This document shows positions 5,930 to 14,109 of a stretch of 42,571 nucleotides of DNA, one piece after another (positions within the stretch are counted from its first letter, which is position 1; the number at the start of each line of letters is the position of its first letter). The DNA comes from Scatosoma sp045576335. Its GTDB lineage: Bacteria; Bacillota; Clostridia; Christensenellales; Borkfalkiaceae. Made by a program: the position numbers and the translations under genes. The notes below the pieces were generated by a model. That model saw only the letters and a list, made by a program, of their open reading frames with translations. It had not been told where the DNA came from and did not search any database. The stretch spans positions 1-42,571 of the forward strand of contig JAZNGH010000005.1 in assembly GCA_045576335.1 (NCBI GenBank), read 5' to 3'.

Positions 5930-7234
5930 TTATATTTTCCGTCTGTCCGTTATTCTCTTTGCCTTACCCTCGCTTCTTGCCACCGTCCCGGGCGATACGA
6001 GCGTGATTTTCGCGCTGACCGAAAGTGCGGAAGCCATATCCGCCGTAAGCTTTTTACGGATATCCTCTACGTGTGCAATCTCGTCAAGCGCGATATCGGG
6101 CGAAAGCTCTACCACGATTTCCATGGTGTCGAGATTGTTCACCCTATCCACGTTGATATGGTAATGAGGCTGAATATCGGAATTTTTCAAAAGCACACTC
6201 TCGATTTGCGAAGGGAACACGTTTACGCCGCGAATGATGAGCATATCGTCGCTTCTGCCCGTGATTTTATTGAGCTTAACGCTCGTTCTGCCGCAAGGGC
6301 AGGGGTCGTCGTTCAAACTCGCGATATCGCGGGTACGGTAACGGATAAGGGGCATACCCTCTTTGGTAAGCGTGGTGATGACCAGCTCGCCCGATTCCCC
6401 ATACGGAAGCGGGTCAAGCGTATCCACGTCCACGATTTCGGGATAGAAATGATCGTCTTGGAAGTGCATACCCGTCTTAAATTCGCAATCGCAAGCCACG
6501 CCGGGGCCCGCAATCTCCGAAAGCCCGTAAATGTCGCAAGCGCGAATACCCAACCGTCTTTCGATATCCTCGCGCATACCCTCCGACCAAGCCTCCGCGC
6601 CGAAAACGCCGCCTTTCAGCTTGATATCCTTGCCGATTTTTAAGCCCATTTTTTCGATTTCCTCAGCAAGATAAATGATATACGAGGGCGTACAGCAAAT
6701 GATATCCGCCCCGAAATCCACGATGAGCTGGATTTGCTTTTGCGTATTGCCTGCCGAAGCGGGTACTACGCAAGCCCCCAGCTTTTCCCCGCCGTAGTGC
6801 ATACCGAGCCCGCCCGTAAACAGACCGTAACCGTAGGCAACGTGCACGATACTCTCCGCGCTGCCGCCCGCCATTACGAGGGAACGCGCCGCACATTCGC
6901 CCCAGACGTCGATATCGTTCATAGTATATCCCGCCACGGTCAATTTACCCGTCGTCGCACTGGAAGCGTGCAAACGCACGAGGTCTTTTTTAGGTCTTGC
7001 CATCATACCGAACGGGTACGCATCGCGCAAATCCTGCTTGACCGTAAAGGGCAATTTATAGATATCGTCAATCGATTTAATATCTTCGGGTTTGAGCTTG
7101 ATTGCGTCCATTTTCGCACGGTACGGTGCTTGATTTTCGTACGCATACTTCACGATTTTAACAAGCCGCTCCGACTGTAACGCGCGCTTGTCCGCCTTAT
7201 TCATAGTTTCGATTTCTTTCTGAAAATACTGCAT
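5930..7234 (-). CDS. paaK: Phenylacetate-CoA ligase family (AMP-forming)
   Basis: This is a 434-residue adenylate-forming ligase of the PaaK type, which interconverts an aryl-acetate plus CoA and ATP with aryl-acetyl-CoA. Family segments are clear: the N-terminal RLVKIVKYAYENQAPYRAK, the phosphate-binding loop, YGLSEIAGPGVACDC, PLIRYRTRDI, the Cys-rich CPCGRT, and the GRSDDMLIIRGVNVFPSQIE hinge. The phosphate loop reads SSATTGKLT instead of the usual SSGTTGKPT. The start ATG at 7232-7234 has GGAAGG nine bases upstream; the frame is open to 7318, but that region overlaps iorB and lacks family resemblance. It acts with the neighbouring IorAB in aromatic amino acid breakdown. Confidence 0.94.
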   Translation of the reverse strand: MQYFQKEIETMNKADKRALQSERLVKIVKYAYENQAPYRAKMDAIKLKPEDIKSIDDIYKLPFTVKQDLRDAYPFGMMARPKKDLVRLHASSATTGKLTVAGYTMNDIDVWGECAARSLVMAGGSAESIVHVAYGYGLFTGGLGMHYGGEKLGACVVPASAGNTQKQIQLIVDFGADIICCTPSYIIYLAEEIEKMGLKIGKDIKLKGGVFGAEAWSEGMREDIERRLGIRACDIYGLSEIAGPGVACDCEFKTGMHFQDDHFYPEIVDVDTLDPLPYGESGELVITTLTKEGMPLIRYRTRDIASLNDDPCPCGRTSVKLNKITGRSDDMLIIRGVNVFPSQIESVLLKNSDIQPHYHINVDRVNNLDTMEIVVELSPDIALDEIAHVEDIRKKLTADMASALSVSAKITLVSPGTVARSEGKAKRITDRRKI

Positions 7235-7253
7235 ATACTTTTTCCTTCCTTTT

Positions 7254-7820
7254 TTATACTCGTTCAAAGCCCATACGGAACGCCTTTTCGTTGAGCTCCC
7301 TGAATTTCGCGGGCACACACGCCGTCACAGCCTCTTCCATAAGCTCCTTATCAAAGCCGTACAGTTTACAAATACAACCGAGCATGACGATATTCGTCGC
7401 CTTTTCGCTGCCCGCCTCTCTTGCGATTTCTTTCGCCGCGACGAATTTCGCGCCGCTTATCCGCGCACAGATATCCGCTTTGATATCCGTCGGGTACTTC
7501 GCCGCGCCCGTAATGCACGGCATAGGCAAGATTTTTTCCTCGTTCACGAGCAAAATCCCGTCTTTTTTCAAATAATGCGCCATTCTCGCCGCTTCCAGCT
7601 CCTCAAAGGCGATAATCATATCCGCGCTCCCTTCCCAAACGACGGGGGAATGTACGCGCTCGCCCATGCGTAAATGCGTCGTTACGCTACCGCCGCGCTG
7701 GCTCATGCCGTGAATTTCGCTGATTTTACAGTCCTTTCCGCAAAGTAATGCGTATTTGCCGAGTACGCGGCTGGCAAGCAAAGTACCCTGACCGCCAACG
7801 CCCGAAATGAGTATATTCAT
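7254..7820 (-). CDS. iorB: Indolepyruvate:ferredoxin oxidoreductase, beta subunit
   Basis: This is a 188-residue gamma-type subunit of the 2-oxoacid:ferredoxin oxidoreductase family. The N-terminal GVGGQGTLLASRVLG and the SEIHGMSQRGGSVTTHLR motif are diagnostic of IorB. Together with IorA it oxidatively decarboxylates indolepyruvate, phenylpyruvate or hydroxyphenylpyruvate to the aryl-acetyl-CoA and reduces ferredoxin. The start lies three bases after the iorA stop with GAGGAGG overlapping the end of iorA. Confidence 0.95.
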   Translation of the reverse strand: MNILISGVGGQGTLLASRVLGKYALLCGKDCKISEIHGMSQRGGSVTTHLRMGERVHSPVVWEGSADMIIAFEELEAARMAHYLKKDGILLVNEEKILPMPCITGAAKYPTDIKADICARISGAKFVAAKEIAREAGSEKATNIVMLGCICKLYGFDKELMEEAVTACVPAKFRELNEKAFRMGFERV

Positions 7821-7823
7821 TGT

Positions 7824-9539
7824 TTACGCCTCCTCGCCTTTAATGCACTTGAACGGGCAAACCTGTTCGCAAACGCCGCAACCCACACATTGCGTTTTAT
7901 CGATTACGATCCCCTTTTCGCCCTTGCTGATTGCAGGACAGCCTATCTTCATACACTTTCCACAGTTTTTGCAATCGTTCACGCAAACGGTGGGCTTTTT
8001 CAGCTTTTTATCGAGCAACACGCACGGACGTTGTGCAATGATCACGCTCACCTCGTTGTTTGCCGTCGCCGCTTTCACAGCCCTTTCCACCGCTCCCAAA
8101 TCGTACGCGTCCACGATTTGCAAGTCCTTGACGCCGCAAGCGCGACAAAGCTCGTCCAAAAGCACGGCGGGAGCAGGCTCGCCGCGAAGCATTTTGCCCG
8201 TCGCGGGGTGCTGCTGATGCCCCGTCATACCCGTCGTAGAATTGTCGAGTATCAAAAGCGTAATGCCGCTTTGGTTGTACACGGCGTTGATCAGCCCCGT
8301 CACGCCGCTATGTAAAAAGGTGGAGTCGCCGATCACCGCAACGTTCTTGCTCGCGCCCTCCGTCGCCTTCTTAAAGCCGTGCGCCATGCCCACCGACGCG
8401 CCCATACAAACGCAAGTGTGCATTGCGGACAACGGCGCGACCGCGCCGAGCGTATAACAGCCGATATCGCCGTTTACAGTCAAGCCCAGCTTGCTCAAAA
8501 CGTAGAACACGCCGCGGTGCGGACAGCCCGCACACATTACGGGCGGACGAACGGGTACTTGAACAGGCGCGGGAATTTCTCTCCCCTCAAACGCCTGCAA
8601 AATCGTCGCCACCGACAATTCGCCCTGCAAGGAAAACAGCTCTTTCCCCACGCAAGCCACGCCCGCCGCTTTGAGCGCGTCCTCCATATACGGTTCAAGC
8701 TCTTCCACGACGTACAGTTTTTTTACCTTTTCCGAAAACGCGCGTATCGCTTCTATCGGCAAAGGATAGGGCGTACCCACCTTAAACACGTTGGCGCGCG
8801 GCAACGCTTCCTTGACGTACTCGTACGTCACGCCCGAGCATACCACGCCGATTTCGTTTTCGTCGGTATACTCCGCGCGGTTTATTTCCAAATCGTTAAA
8901 ATACGCCGCAAGAGCCTTGTCCCGCTCCTCCACTGCAATATGCCGTCTAATGGCGTTCGCGGGCATCATCACGTACTTTCTCGCGTCGTTTTCGTAGGGG
9001 CGCAATGCTCTTTCTTCGCGTTCGCAAAGCTCCACCACCCCGTGCGAATGCGCCACGCGCGTCGTTTCACGGAGCAACACGGGCGTATCGAATTTTTCGC
9101 TGATTTCAAACGCCAAACGGGTAAACTCTTTGGCTTCTTGCGCGGACGAGGGCTCTAACATCGCCACGTGCGCGCTCCGTGCGTAGTAGCGCGAATCCTG
9201 CTCGTTTTGCGAGGAGTGCATACCGGGGTCGTCCGCCACAACGAGCACCAAGCCCCCGTTCACCCCCGTATACGAGAGCGTGAATAAAGGGTCGGCGGCA
9301 ACGTTCAAGCCCACGTGCTTCATACACGCCATCGCCCGCGCCCCCGCGATTGCCGCGCCGATTGCGACCTCGACCGCCACCTTTTCGTTGGGTGCCCATT
9401 CGGCGTACACGCCGTCGTATTTGGCAAAATTCTCCGCAATCTCCGTGCTGGGCGTGCCGGGATACGCGGACAGTACCTTCACCCCCGCTTCCCACGCGCC
9501 GCGCGCGATTGCCGCATTCGTAAGCATCAATTCCTTCAT
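7824..9539 (-). CDS. iorA: Indolepyruvate:ferredoxin oxidoreductase, alpha subunit
   Basis: This is a 571-residue catalytic subunit. The N-terminal pyrimidine-binding domain has LSAYPGTPSTEI and the C-terminal half has the thiamine diphosphate site GDSTFLHSG with a downstream NSTTGMTGHQQHP. CAGCPHRG marks the subfamily. The tail carries two 4Fe-4S clusters, CKNCGKCMKIGCP and CVGCGVCEQVCP. It uses thiamine diphosphate and is normally oxygen sensitive, which fits an anaerobe. It is the second gene of the operon, 15 bases after the thioesterase gene. Confidence 0.96.
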   Translation of the reverse strand: MKELMLTNAAIARGAWEAGVKVLSAYPGTPSTEIAENFAKYDGVYAEWAPNEKVAVEVAIGAAIAGARAMACMKHVGLNVAADPLFTLSYTGVNGGLVLVVADDPGMHSSQNEQDSRYYARSAHVAMLEPSSAQEAKEFTRLAFEISEKFDTPVLLRETTRVAHSHGVVELCEREERALRPYENDARKYVMMPANAIRRHIAVEERDKALAAYFNDLEINRAEYTDENEIGVVCSGVTYEYVKEALPRANVFKVGTPYPLPIEAIRAFSEKVKKLYVVEELEPYMEDALKAAGVACVGKELFSLQGELSVATILQAFEGREIPAPVQVPVRPPVMCAGCPHRGVFYVLSKLGLTVNGDIGCYTLGAVAPLSAMHTCVCMGASVGMAHGFKKATEGASKNVAVIGDSTFLHSGVTGLINAVYNQSGITLLILDNSTTGMTGHQQHPATGKMLRGEPAPAVLLDELCRACGVKDLQIVDAYDLGAVERAVKAATANNEVSVIIAQRPCVLLDKKLKKPTVCVNDCKNCGKCMKIGCPAISKGEKGIVIDKTQCVGCGVCEQVCPFKCIKGEEA

Positions 9540-9554
9540 ATTCTTCCGTTCCTT

Positions 9555-9968
9555 TTATTCTCGTTTGGTATCCTTCACAAAGCCCGTGAAATGGCATATA
9601 CACACCGTTTTCCCCTCGGCGTTTTTGACGGTGACCTCGGAAACCGTGGTATGCCCCGCGCGTTCCGTTTCCGTCGCAATCGCCGTGATCTCATCGGTAA
9701 AAGCAGGACGCATATACTGAATATGTCCGCTTTGCGTAACGGTGGAGGGGTGCAGATAATTCCCCAAAACGGCAAACGCGAAATCGGCGACCGTGTACAG
9801 CATACCGCCCTGCACGCAACCGTTTGCGTTCAAATGCGAGGGCAATATTTTCGCCCGCACGACCACCCGATTTTCCGAAATTTCTTGGATTTGCGCGCCC
9901 GTGCGCTTAACAAACTCGTCCTTATCGAAAAAACGCTTCAAATCCTCTTGCACTTCCCTTTCGTCCAT
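9555..9968 (-). CDS. PaaI-type hotdog-fold thioesterase
   Basis: This is a 137-residue hotdog-fold acyl-CoA thioesterase. The signature NANGCVQGGMLYTVADFAFA contains the active-site region (Asn/Gly and Asp) of the PaaI/DUF4442-like family. In this position, before ior and paaK genes, the likely substrate is an aryl-acetyl-CoA made by IorAB; hydrolysis would release phenylacetate, indoleacetate or hydroxyphenylacetate. It is the first gene of the operon and has GGAG seven bases before the ATG. The exact acyl group is inferred from context only. Confidence 0.88.
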   Translation of the reverse strand: MDEREVQEDLKRFFDKDEFVKRTGAQIQEISENRVVVRAKILPSHLNANGCVQGGMLYTVADFAFAVLGNYLHPSTVTQSGHIQYMRPAFTDEITAIATETERAGHTTVSEVTVKNAEGKTVCICHFTGFVKDTKRE

Positions 9969-9999
9969 GGCACGTCTCCAAAAAGCGTATATTTATATT

Positions 10000-10029
10000 A
10001 TTATATCATACCTTACCGCGCAATGTCAA
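10000..10029 (-). promoter_or_regulatory. Promoter of the aryl-acetate operon
   Basis: On the minus strand TTGACA (10024-10029), an 18-base spacer and TATAAT (10000-10005) precede the thioesterase gene by about 30 bases. No clear operator was seen. Confidence 0.8.
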
Positions 10030-10040
10030 TATTCGGTAAC

Positions 10041-10071
10041 AAAAAAATGCCGTTTGCAAACGGCATTTTAT
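10041..10071 (-). terminator. Rho-independent terminator after the RluA gene
   Basis: A perfect palindrome ATGCCGTTT-GC-AAACGGCAT is flanked by A and T runs. On the minus strand it is followed by seven T, just after the RluA stop codon. The near-symmetry means it could also work on the other strand. Confidence 0.9.
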
Positions 10072-10076
10072 CTTTC

Positions 10077-11036
10077 TTATTGCCCAAACAACGCACGGAA
10101 CGCGGCGGGTACGCTTGCACCCACGCTGATTTCTTCTTTGGTGACGGGGTGGATAAAGCTCAATCTCGAAGCGTGTAAACCCAGCCGCTTCAACGGGTTC
10201 TTGGACGGACCGTATTTGTCGTCGCCGACGATCGTATGCCCAAGCTCTTGCATGTGTACGCGGATTTGGTTTTTTCTGCCCGTATCGATTTTTACGCGAA
10301 GCAAGGAATACTTTTCGTTTTCGCCCACGACCGTATAATGCGTCACCGCCTTTTGCCCCGTGGGGTCTTGCGTGGAATACATAATATTGTTTTTATTCTC
10401 TTTGAGATAGGAAACGACCGTACCCTCTTTGTTTTCGAATACGCCCTCCGCGACGGCGTAATACTCCCGCGCCGTCACGCACTCGTTCCAGCGCATTTTC
10501 AGCATAGAATGTATTTTTGGATTTTTGGCAAACAGCAACACGCCCGAGGTTTCTTTATCGATTCGGTGCAAAATATACGGACGGGCGTTTTTCGCACTTT
10601 GGCGAAGATACTCGAAAACGTAGGCAAACGCACATTCCGTTTCCTTATCGCTCTCCACAGACAAAAGCCCCGCGGGCTTGTCGATTGCGATAAAATCCTC
10701 GTCCTCGTAAATAATTTTAATTTTCGTGCGTTCCTGCTTCTCCCGTTTTTGCACGGGCGTTTTCTTGCTCGCGACGGGAATATTCCCGCTGACCGACTTT
10801 TTCGAAAGCTTCACCTCGTCGTCCTTGGCAAGCGGAAAATCGTATTGCGTCACCACGCTTCCGTTGACGAGCACCTGCCGCCTCGTCAACAGCGATTTTA
10901 CGTTATTGCGCGAAGTGTTGCATTTGCGGAGCAAAAACTCCATCAACGTATCGCTTCTATTCACCTTGAACGTAGCCGTGTACGCGTTTTCGGCGCGTAC
11001 CTGCCCCCGTCCTTTCCCGTTTTCCTTGCGTTGCAT
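10077..11036 (-). CDS. RluA-family 23S/tRNA pseudouridine synthase
   Basis: This is a 319-residue pseudouridine synthase. An S4 RNA-binding domain lies at about residues 28-85 and the catalytic domain carries HRIDKETSGVLLFAK with the catalytic Asp. KIDTGRKNQIRVHM and the C-terminal LGLHASRLSFIHP are also family hallmarks. It isomerises uridine in ribosomal or transfer RNA; which site cannot be told. AAGGAAGG lies three to ten bases upstream of the ATG. It follows the alpha/beta hydrolase gene after nine bases and ends in a strong terminator, so the two form an operon. Confidence 0.93.
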   Translation of the reverse strand: MQRKENGKGRGQVRAENAYTATFKVNRSDTLMEFLLRKCNTSRNNVKSLLTRRQVLVNGSVVTQYDFPLAKDDEVKLSKKSVSGNIPVASKKTPVQKREKQERTKIKIIYEDEDFIAIDKPAGLLSVESDKETECAFAYVFEYLRQSAKNARPYILHRIDKETSGVLLFAKNPKIHSMLKMRWNECVTAREYYAVAEGVFENKEGTVVSYLKENKNNIMYSTQDPTGQKAVTHYTVVGENEKYSLLRVKIDTGRKNQIRVHMQELGHTIVGDDKYGPSKNPLKRLGLHASRLSFIHPVTKEEISVGASVPAAFRALFGQ

Positions 11037-11045
11037 AATCCTTCC

Positions 11046-12251
11046 TTACAAAAAGTATACGTCCGTACTCATTTGTACGCCGTCCTCGCCTTCGTAGCGC
11101 GCAAAATACGCCTTCGCGCCCGTCGGCAGCGTCGCCTTATACCCACGGCAAGCCTTCGTCGCCTCGACCTCTTCCCACGCCACGTTTTTCGCGTGCGTGA
11201 TTTCCTCTTGCGTATAAGCAAGATATACCTTTTCCACCTTGTCGGAAACCTTGATTTTCACCTCCGCGCCGCCAAGCGTCGCCTCGATTTTCACGAGCGG
11301 CTTACTTAAAGCAAACACCGCGTCCGTGAACGCGTAGGACTGCTTGGGCGTCCAGCCCTCCCAATGCCCGTGCGGGAAATGCACGAAATAGGAAAATTGC
11401 TTTTGCGCGCTTACAAGCTCCGTCGTGCGTTTTCTGTTCACTGTCGAAAACGCCGCGTCGTCCATACCCGCCGTAAAGAGCACGGGGGCTTGTATATATT
11501 CGAGCGCAACGGCAGGGTCAAGATAGTCCTTGTACACCCCAAGCTGTTCGCTTGTCAGCGTTTTCACGTTATGATTTTCCATTGCCCAATCGGTGTCCCA
11601 ATGGAACGCGCTGGAATAAATGACGCTCACCGCGGAAAATCGCGGCTCTACCGCCGCCGTATGTAAGGACAAAACGCCGCCCCAAGAAATACCCGCAAGC
11701 GCGATTTTGTTTTCGTTGATAGGCGCGTATTCTTTGAGCGCGTTGATAGCGTACCCAAGCGCGAACGGTCCGAAATACATCCAGCTCCCCTCTACGTCGT
11801 CCGTTTCAAAAAACGAGCCGTAGCGTTGGAGCTTTGCCTCGGGCGCGCCCTGCTCGTTTGCAAGCGCGCGTTTTTCTGCCGACACGCCGTATTGCCCTGC
11901 AAGGTCGGGCGCAATCGCCACGTAGCCCTTATCTACCCAATGCTCTACCCATTCGAAGTAGGCGCGTCCGCCCCCGCCGTGCGCGAGCACGATTGCGGGA
12001 TAGCCGCCCTCGGGCGCGGGCGTTCTCGGCTTGCCGATAAAGGCAAACACCTTGTATTTTCTGCCGTTCGCCCCAACCGCGTTATAAAACGCCGCTTCCG
12101 AGCGCACGTCGTACAACACGCCGTCGTCGCCCTTTGCCAAATATCTGCCGTCCTCTGATTGCGTTTTTTGGAAATCGAAGGGCGCGAGGGTCAATCCCGC
12201 CGCTTTGTCCTTCACGTTCGCCTGCTTATATAAATCAATGAGCTTTTGCAT
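11046..12251 (-). CDS. Alpha/beta hydrolase (acetylxylan esterase/acyl-peptidase-like) with C-terminal beta domain
   Basis: This is a 401-residue intracellular alpha/beta hydrolase. The oxyanion-loop AHGGGGR, the nucleophile elbow GISWGG, an acid residue in AGMDDAAF and a His in HFPHGHWEGW complete a plausible Ser-Asp-His triad. The last about 80 residues look like a separate beta-rich domain (VEKVYLAYTQ to the end). Similar proteins are annotated as acetylxylan esterases or PhoPQ-activated-type proteins, so an esterase acting on a small sugar ester is possible but unproven. There is no signal peptide. It has its own promoter downstream of an AraC-type regulator, which may control it. Confidence 0.8.
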   Translation of the reverse strand: MQKLIDLYKQANVKDKAAGLTLAPFDFQKTQSEDGRYLAKGDDGVLYDVRSEAAFYNAVGANGRKYKVFAFIGKPRTPAPEGGYPAIVLAHGGGGRAYFEWVEHWVDKGYVAIAPDLAGQYGVSAEKRALANEQGAPEAKLQRYGSFFETDDVEGSWMYFGPFALGYAINALKEYAPINENKIALAGISWGGVLSLHTAAVEPRFSAVSVIYSSAFHWDTDWAMENHNVKTLTSEQLGVYKDYLDPAVALEYIQAPVLFTAGMDDAAFSTVNRKRTTELVSAQKQFSYFVHFPHGHWEGWTPKQSYAFTDAVFALSKPLVKIEATLGGAEVKIKVSDKVEKVYLAYTQEEITHAKNVAWEEVEATKACRGYKATLPTGAKAYFARYEGEDGVQMSTDVYFL

Positions 12252-12274
12252 GATAAAAATCCTCCGTCGTATAT

Positions 12275-12303
12275 ATTATACTTCTATAAAAAATACTTGT
12301 CAA
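12275..12303 (-). promoter_or_regulatory. Promoter of the hydrolase-RluA operon, overlapping the AraC stop codon
   Basis: On the minus strand TTGACA (12298-12303), a 17-base spacer and TATAAT (12275-12280) match consensus. The TGA inside the -35 box is the stop codon of the AraC-type gene, so coding end and promoter are interlocked. Confidence 0.85.
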
Positions 12304-13166
12304 CCGTTTGGCAAAATTTTCTTTTCTTTTCGGTAGCGTAGCGGCGTAACGCCGTACCGTTTTTTGAACGCCGTAAAAAATCCGCTCTCCGTTTCAAATC
12401 CCACCGCTAAACGGATTTCGCCCACCGATTTATCCGTGCCTTGCAGCATTGCCGCCGCGATAGCTAGCCTTCTATCGTTCAAAAGCCGCGGAAAGGTGGT
12501 ATGGAAATGCTTTCGCACGATTCGCGACACCTGCCGTTCGCTCAAAAACAAGCTTTTCGCAACGTCTTTGATGGTCAAACGCTCCGTGTAATTGCGGGCA
12601 ACGAGGTTGGCGATATCGTAAACGTAGGGCGAAGTGCCCGTATCCGCGCCCCCGCGCGCTTGCCCCGTCGCTCCGCGCGTGTTCAAAAGCCGCAAAAACA
12701 CGAGCTGTAATACCGCCTTTGCACGGTATTCGTCCCCCGCTTTTTCCTCTCTGAAACAATCCGACAATTCCTCTAAAAGGTATTCGTACGCTTTCGCGTT
12801 GCCAAACGAAAGCACCGCCGACGGCGTAAAAAAGTCGCAAAATCTCTCAAAATATTTCTCTTGCCCCGCTCCGTGCTTGCGCTCGAAGGAAAACACGAAT
12901 GCAAACGCGTCGTCAAAGCTCGCGTAATGCAAATAATCGGGCGGGAGAACGACCACGCTCCCCTTTTCGAAAGAATAAACACCGTCTGCCGCGTGGATAT
13001 ACAGCGCGCCGCTTTGCACGAAAAATATTTCGTATTCCCCGTGCGCGTGCAAAAGCAAAAGGGAATCCTGCGCTCTGCTTTGCCTCCCGAACCTGCCCCA
13101 CGCCGCGCTGAACTTCGCGTCGCCGATTACAGTTGACACGGAATATCTATCCTTCCTCTCGGACAT
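12300..13166 (-). CDS. AraC-family transcriptional regulator
   Basis: This is a 288-residue regulator. The N-terminal cupin-like sensor domain (LLLHAHGEYEIFFVQSGALY, GSVVVLPPDYLHY) suggests a small-molecule or sugar ligand. The C-terminal third has two helix-turn-helix units: LTIKDVAKSLFLSERQVSR and the AraC signature IRLAVGFETESGFFTAFKKRYG. The start at 13166 has AAAGGAGG eight bases upstream; the frame is open further to 13250 but without a comparable site. It is divergent from the PnuC-like gene, and the shared intergenic region holds a palindrome, so it probably controls itself and a neighbour. The hydrolase gene just downstream is another likely target. Confidence 0.93.
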   Translation of the reverse strand: MSERKDRYSVSTVIGDAKFSAAWGRFGRQSRAQDSLLLLHAHGEYEIFFVQSGALYIHAADGVYSFEKGSVVVLPPDYLHYASFDDAFAFVFSFERKHGAGQEKYFERFCDFFTPSAVLSFGNAKAYEYLLEELSDCFREEKAGDEYRAKAVLQLVFLRLLNTRGATGQARGGADTGTSPYVYDIANLVARNYTERLTIKDVAKSLFLSERQVSRIVRKHFHTTFPRLLNDRRLAIAAAMLQGTDKSVGEIRLAVGFETESGFFTAFKKRYGVTPLRYRKEKKILPNG

Positions 13167-13188
13167 ACCGCCGCCCTCCTTTTTCTCT

Positions 13189-13217
13189 ATTATACGAAAA
13201 TCTACACGAAAAAGCAA
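13189..13217 (-). promoter_or_regulatory. Promoter of the AraC-type regulator
   Basis: On the minus strand TTGCTT (13212-13217), a 17-base spacer and TATAAT (13189-13194) lie 23 bases before the start codon. Confidence 0.65.
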
Positions 13218-13256
13218 GAACATAGCATACTCTTTTGCTAAAAACTTCAAAAATCG

Positions 13257-13275
13257 GACATTTTGTAAAAATGTC
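13257..13275. promoter_or_regulatory. Palindrome between divergent promoters
   Basis: GACATTTT and AAAATGTC form a perfect eight-base inverted repeat with a three-base centre. It lies between the AraC and PnuC promoters, just upstream of the -35 box of the latter, where a regulator could act on both. Confidence 0.55.
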
Positions 13276-13289
13276 GTCCGCCGTGGGGA

Positions 13290-13318
13290 TTGCGTAAAAA
13301 TACGGAGCGTGATATAAT
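13290..13318 (+). promoter_or_regulatory. Promoter of the PnuC-like gene
   Basis: TTGCGT (13290-13295), a 17-base spacer and TATAAT (13313-13318) lead into a leader of about 18 bases, too short for a riboswitch. Confidence 0.65.
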
Positions 13319-13342
13319 GGTACGCGTTGGAGTGAAACTACT

Positions 13343-14041
13343 ATGAAAGAAAAAATAACTGCAAAAAAATTTTGGCTGGATTTGTTCCCTATTATTCTGA
13401 CGGGGCTTGCTTTAATCGTGCTGGGTATCGTATTCAAGCAGAAATTTATCAAGCTGTTGCCCACGCTCGTGTCCCTTATCGTAATGCTGTTAAGCGCGCA
13501 CGCCAACCGTTTTACGTTCATTCTCGGCGGTTTGAACGCTATCGTGTACGCAATCGGATATTTTATGGAGGGATTATATCCCTCGGTGGTGTCCGCACTT
13601 TGTATCAGCTTCCCTTTTCAAATCGCAAGCTTTATCCTTTGGTCGAAAAACCAAACCAAAACCAAGCAGGTGCGCGTACAACGCTTAACCGCCAAAGGCG
13701 GAATTTTAACGGCGATTGCAAGCGTAGCATTTTGGATTATTTGCTATTTTATCTATAAGCAAATGGGTACGACGAGCTTGATTTTAGATAATACGACCTT
13801 CGTATTAGGGATTTTAGGCACGGTATTAAGTATGCTTCGCTATATCGAATATACGTTTATAGGTCCTATCTCCTCTTTCATTTCTATCGTTATGTGGATA
13901 GAGCTTTCGATAAACAATATCGCAAATATCACGTACGTAATTTACACGGTATACGCCTTGTACAGACAACTCCAAGCCACCTGCACTTGGATCAGACTAT
14001 ACCGCTCGCAAAACCAAAGCGAGCCTTTGCAAACGGAATAA
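13343..14041 (+). CDS. PnuC-like nicotinamide riboside transporter family membrane protein
   Basis: This is a 232-residue membrane protein with about seven hydrophobic segments, the only gene on the plus strand. Size, spacing of segments, the YPSVVSALCISFPFQIASFILW stretch split over residues near 80-100 and the C-terminal VIYTVYALYRQLQATCTWIR pattern resemble PnuC transporters, which facilitate uptake of nicotinamide riboside or related vitamins. The match is by overall pattern, and the expected Trp-rich binding motif is not obvious, so a divergent vitamin transporter is possible. It has its own promoter and ends in a two-way terminator. Confidence 0.65.
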   Translation: MKEKITAKKFWLDLFPIILTGLALIVLGIVFKQKFIKLLPTLVSLIVMLLSAHANRFTFILGGLNAIVYAIGYFMEGLYPSVVSALCISFPFQIASFILWSKNQTKTKQVRVQRLTAKGGILTAIASVAFWIICYFIYKQMGTTSLILDNTTFVLGILGTVLSMLRYIEYTFIGPISSFISIVMWIELSINNIANITYVIYTVYALYRQLQATCTWIRLYRSQNQSEPLQTE

Positions 14042-14061
14042 CGCCTCCGCGCAAAAAAATC

Positions 14062-14096
14062 GCGCCCCTTGCTTTCGGCAAGGGTCGCATTTTTAT
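14062..14096. terminator. Bidirectional terminator between convergent genes
   Basis: A stem GCGACCCTTGC/GCAAGGGGCGC-like hairpin with a TTTC loop has a T-run on the plus side (14091-14094) and an A-run at 14053-14059 that reads as T on the minus side. It serves the PnuC-like gene and the large lipoprotein gene, which converge here. Confidence 0.85.
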
Positions 14097-14109
14097 TCGT
14101 TACGTTTTA

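Noticed and set aside
5366..6643. Plus-strand open frame of 425 codons
   Set aside because: It lies opposite the clearly real ATP-grasp, ACT and paaK genes and has no start site or homology.
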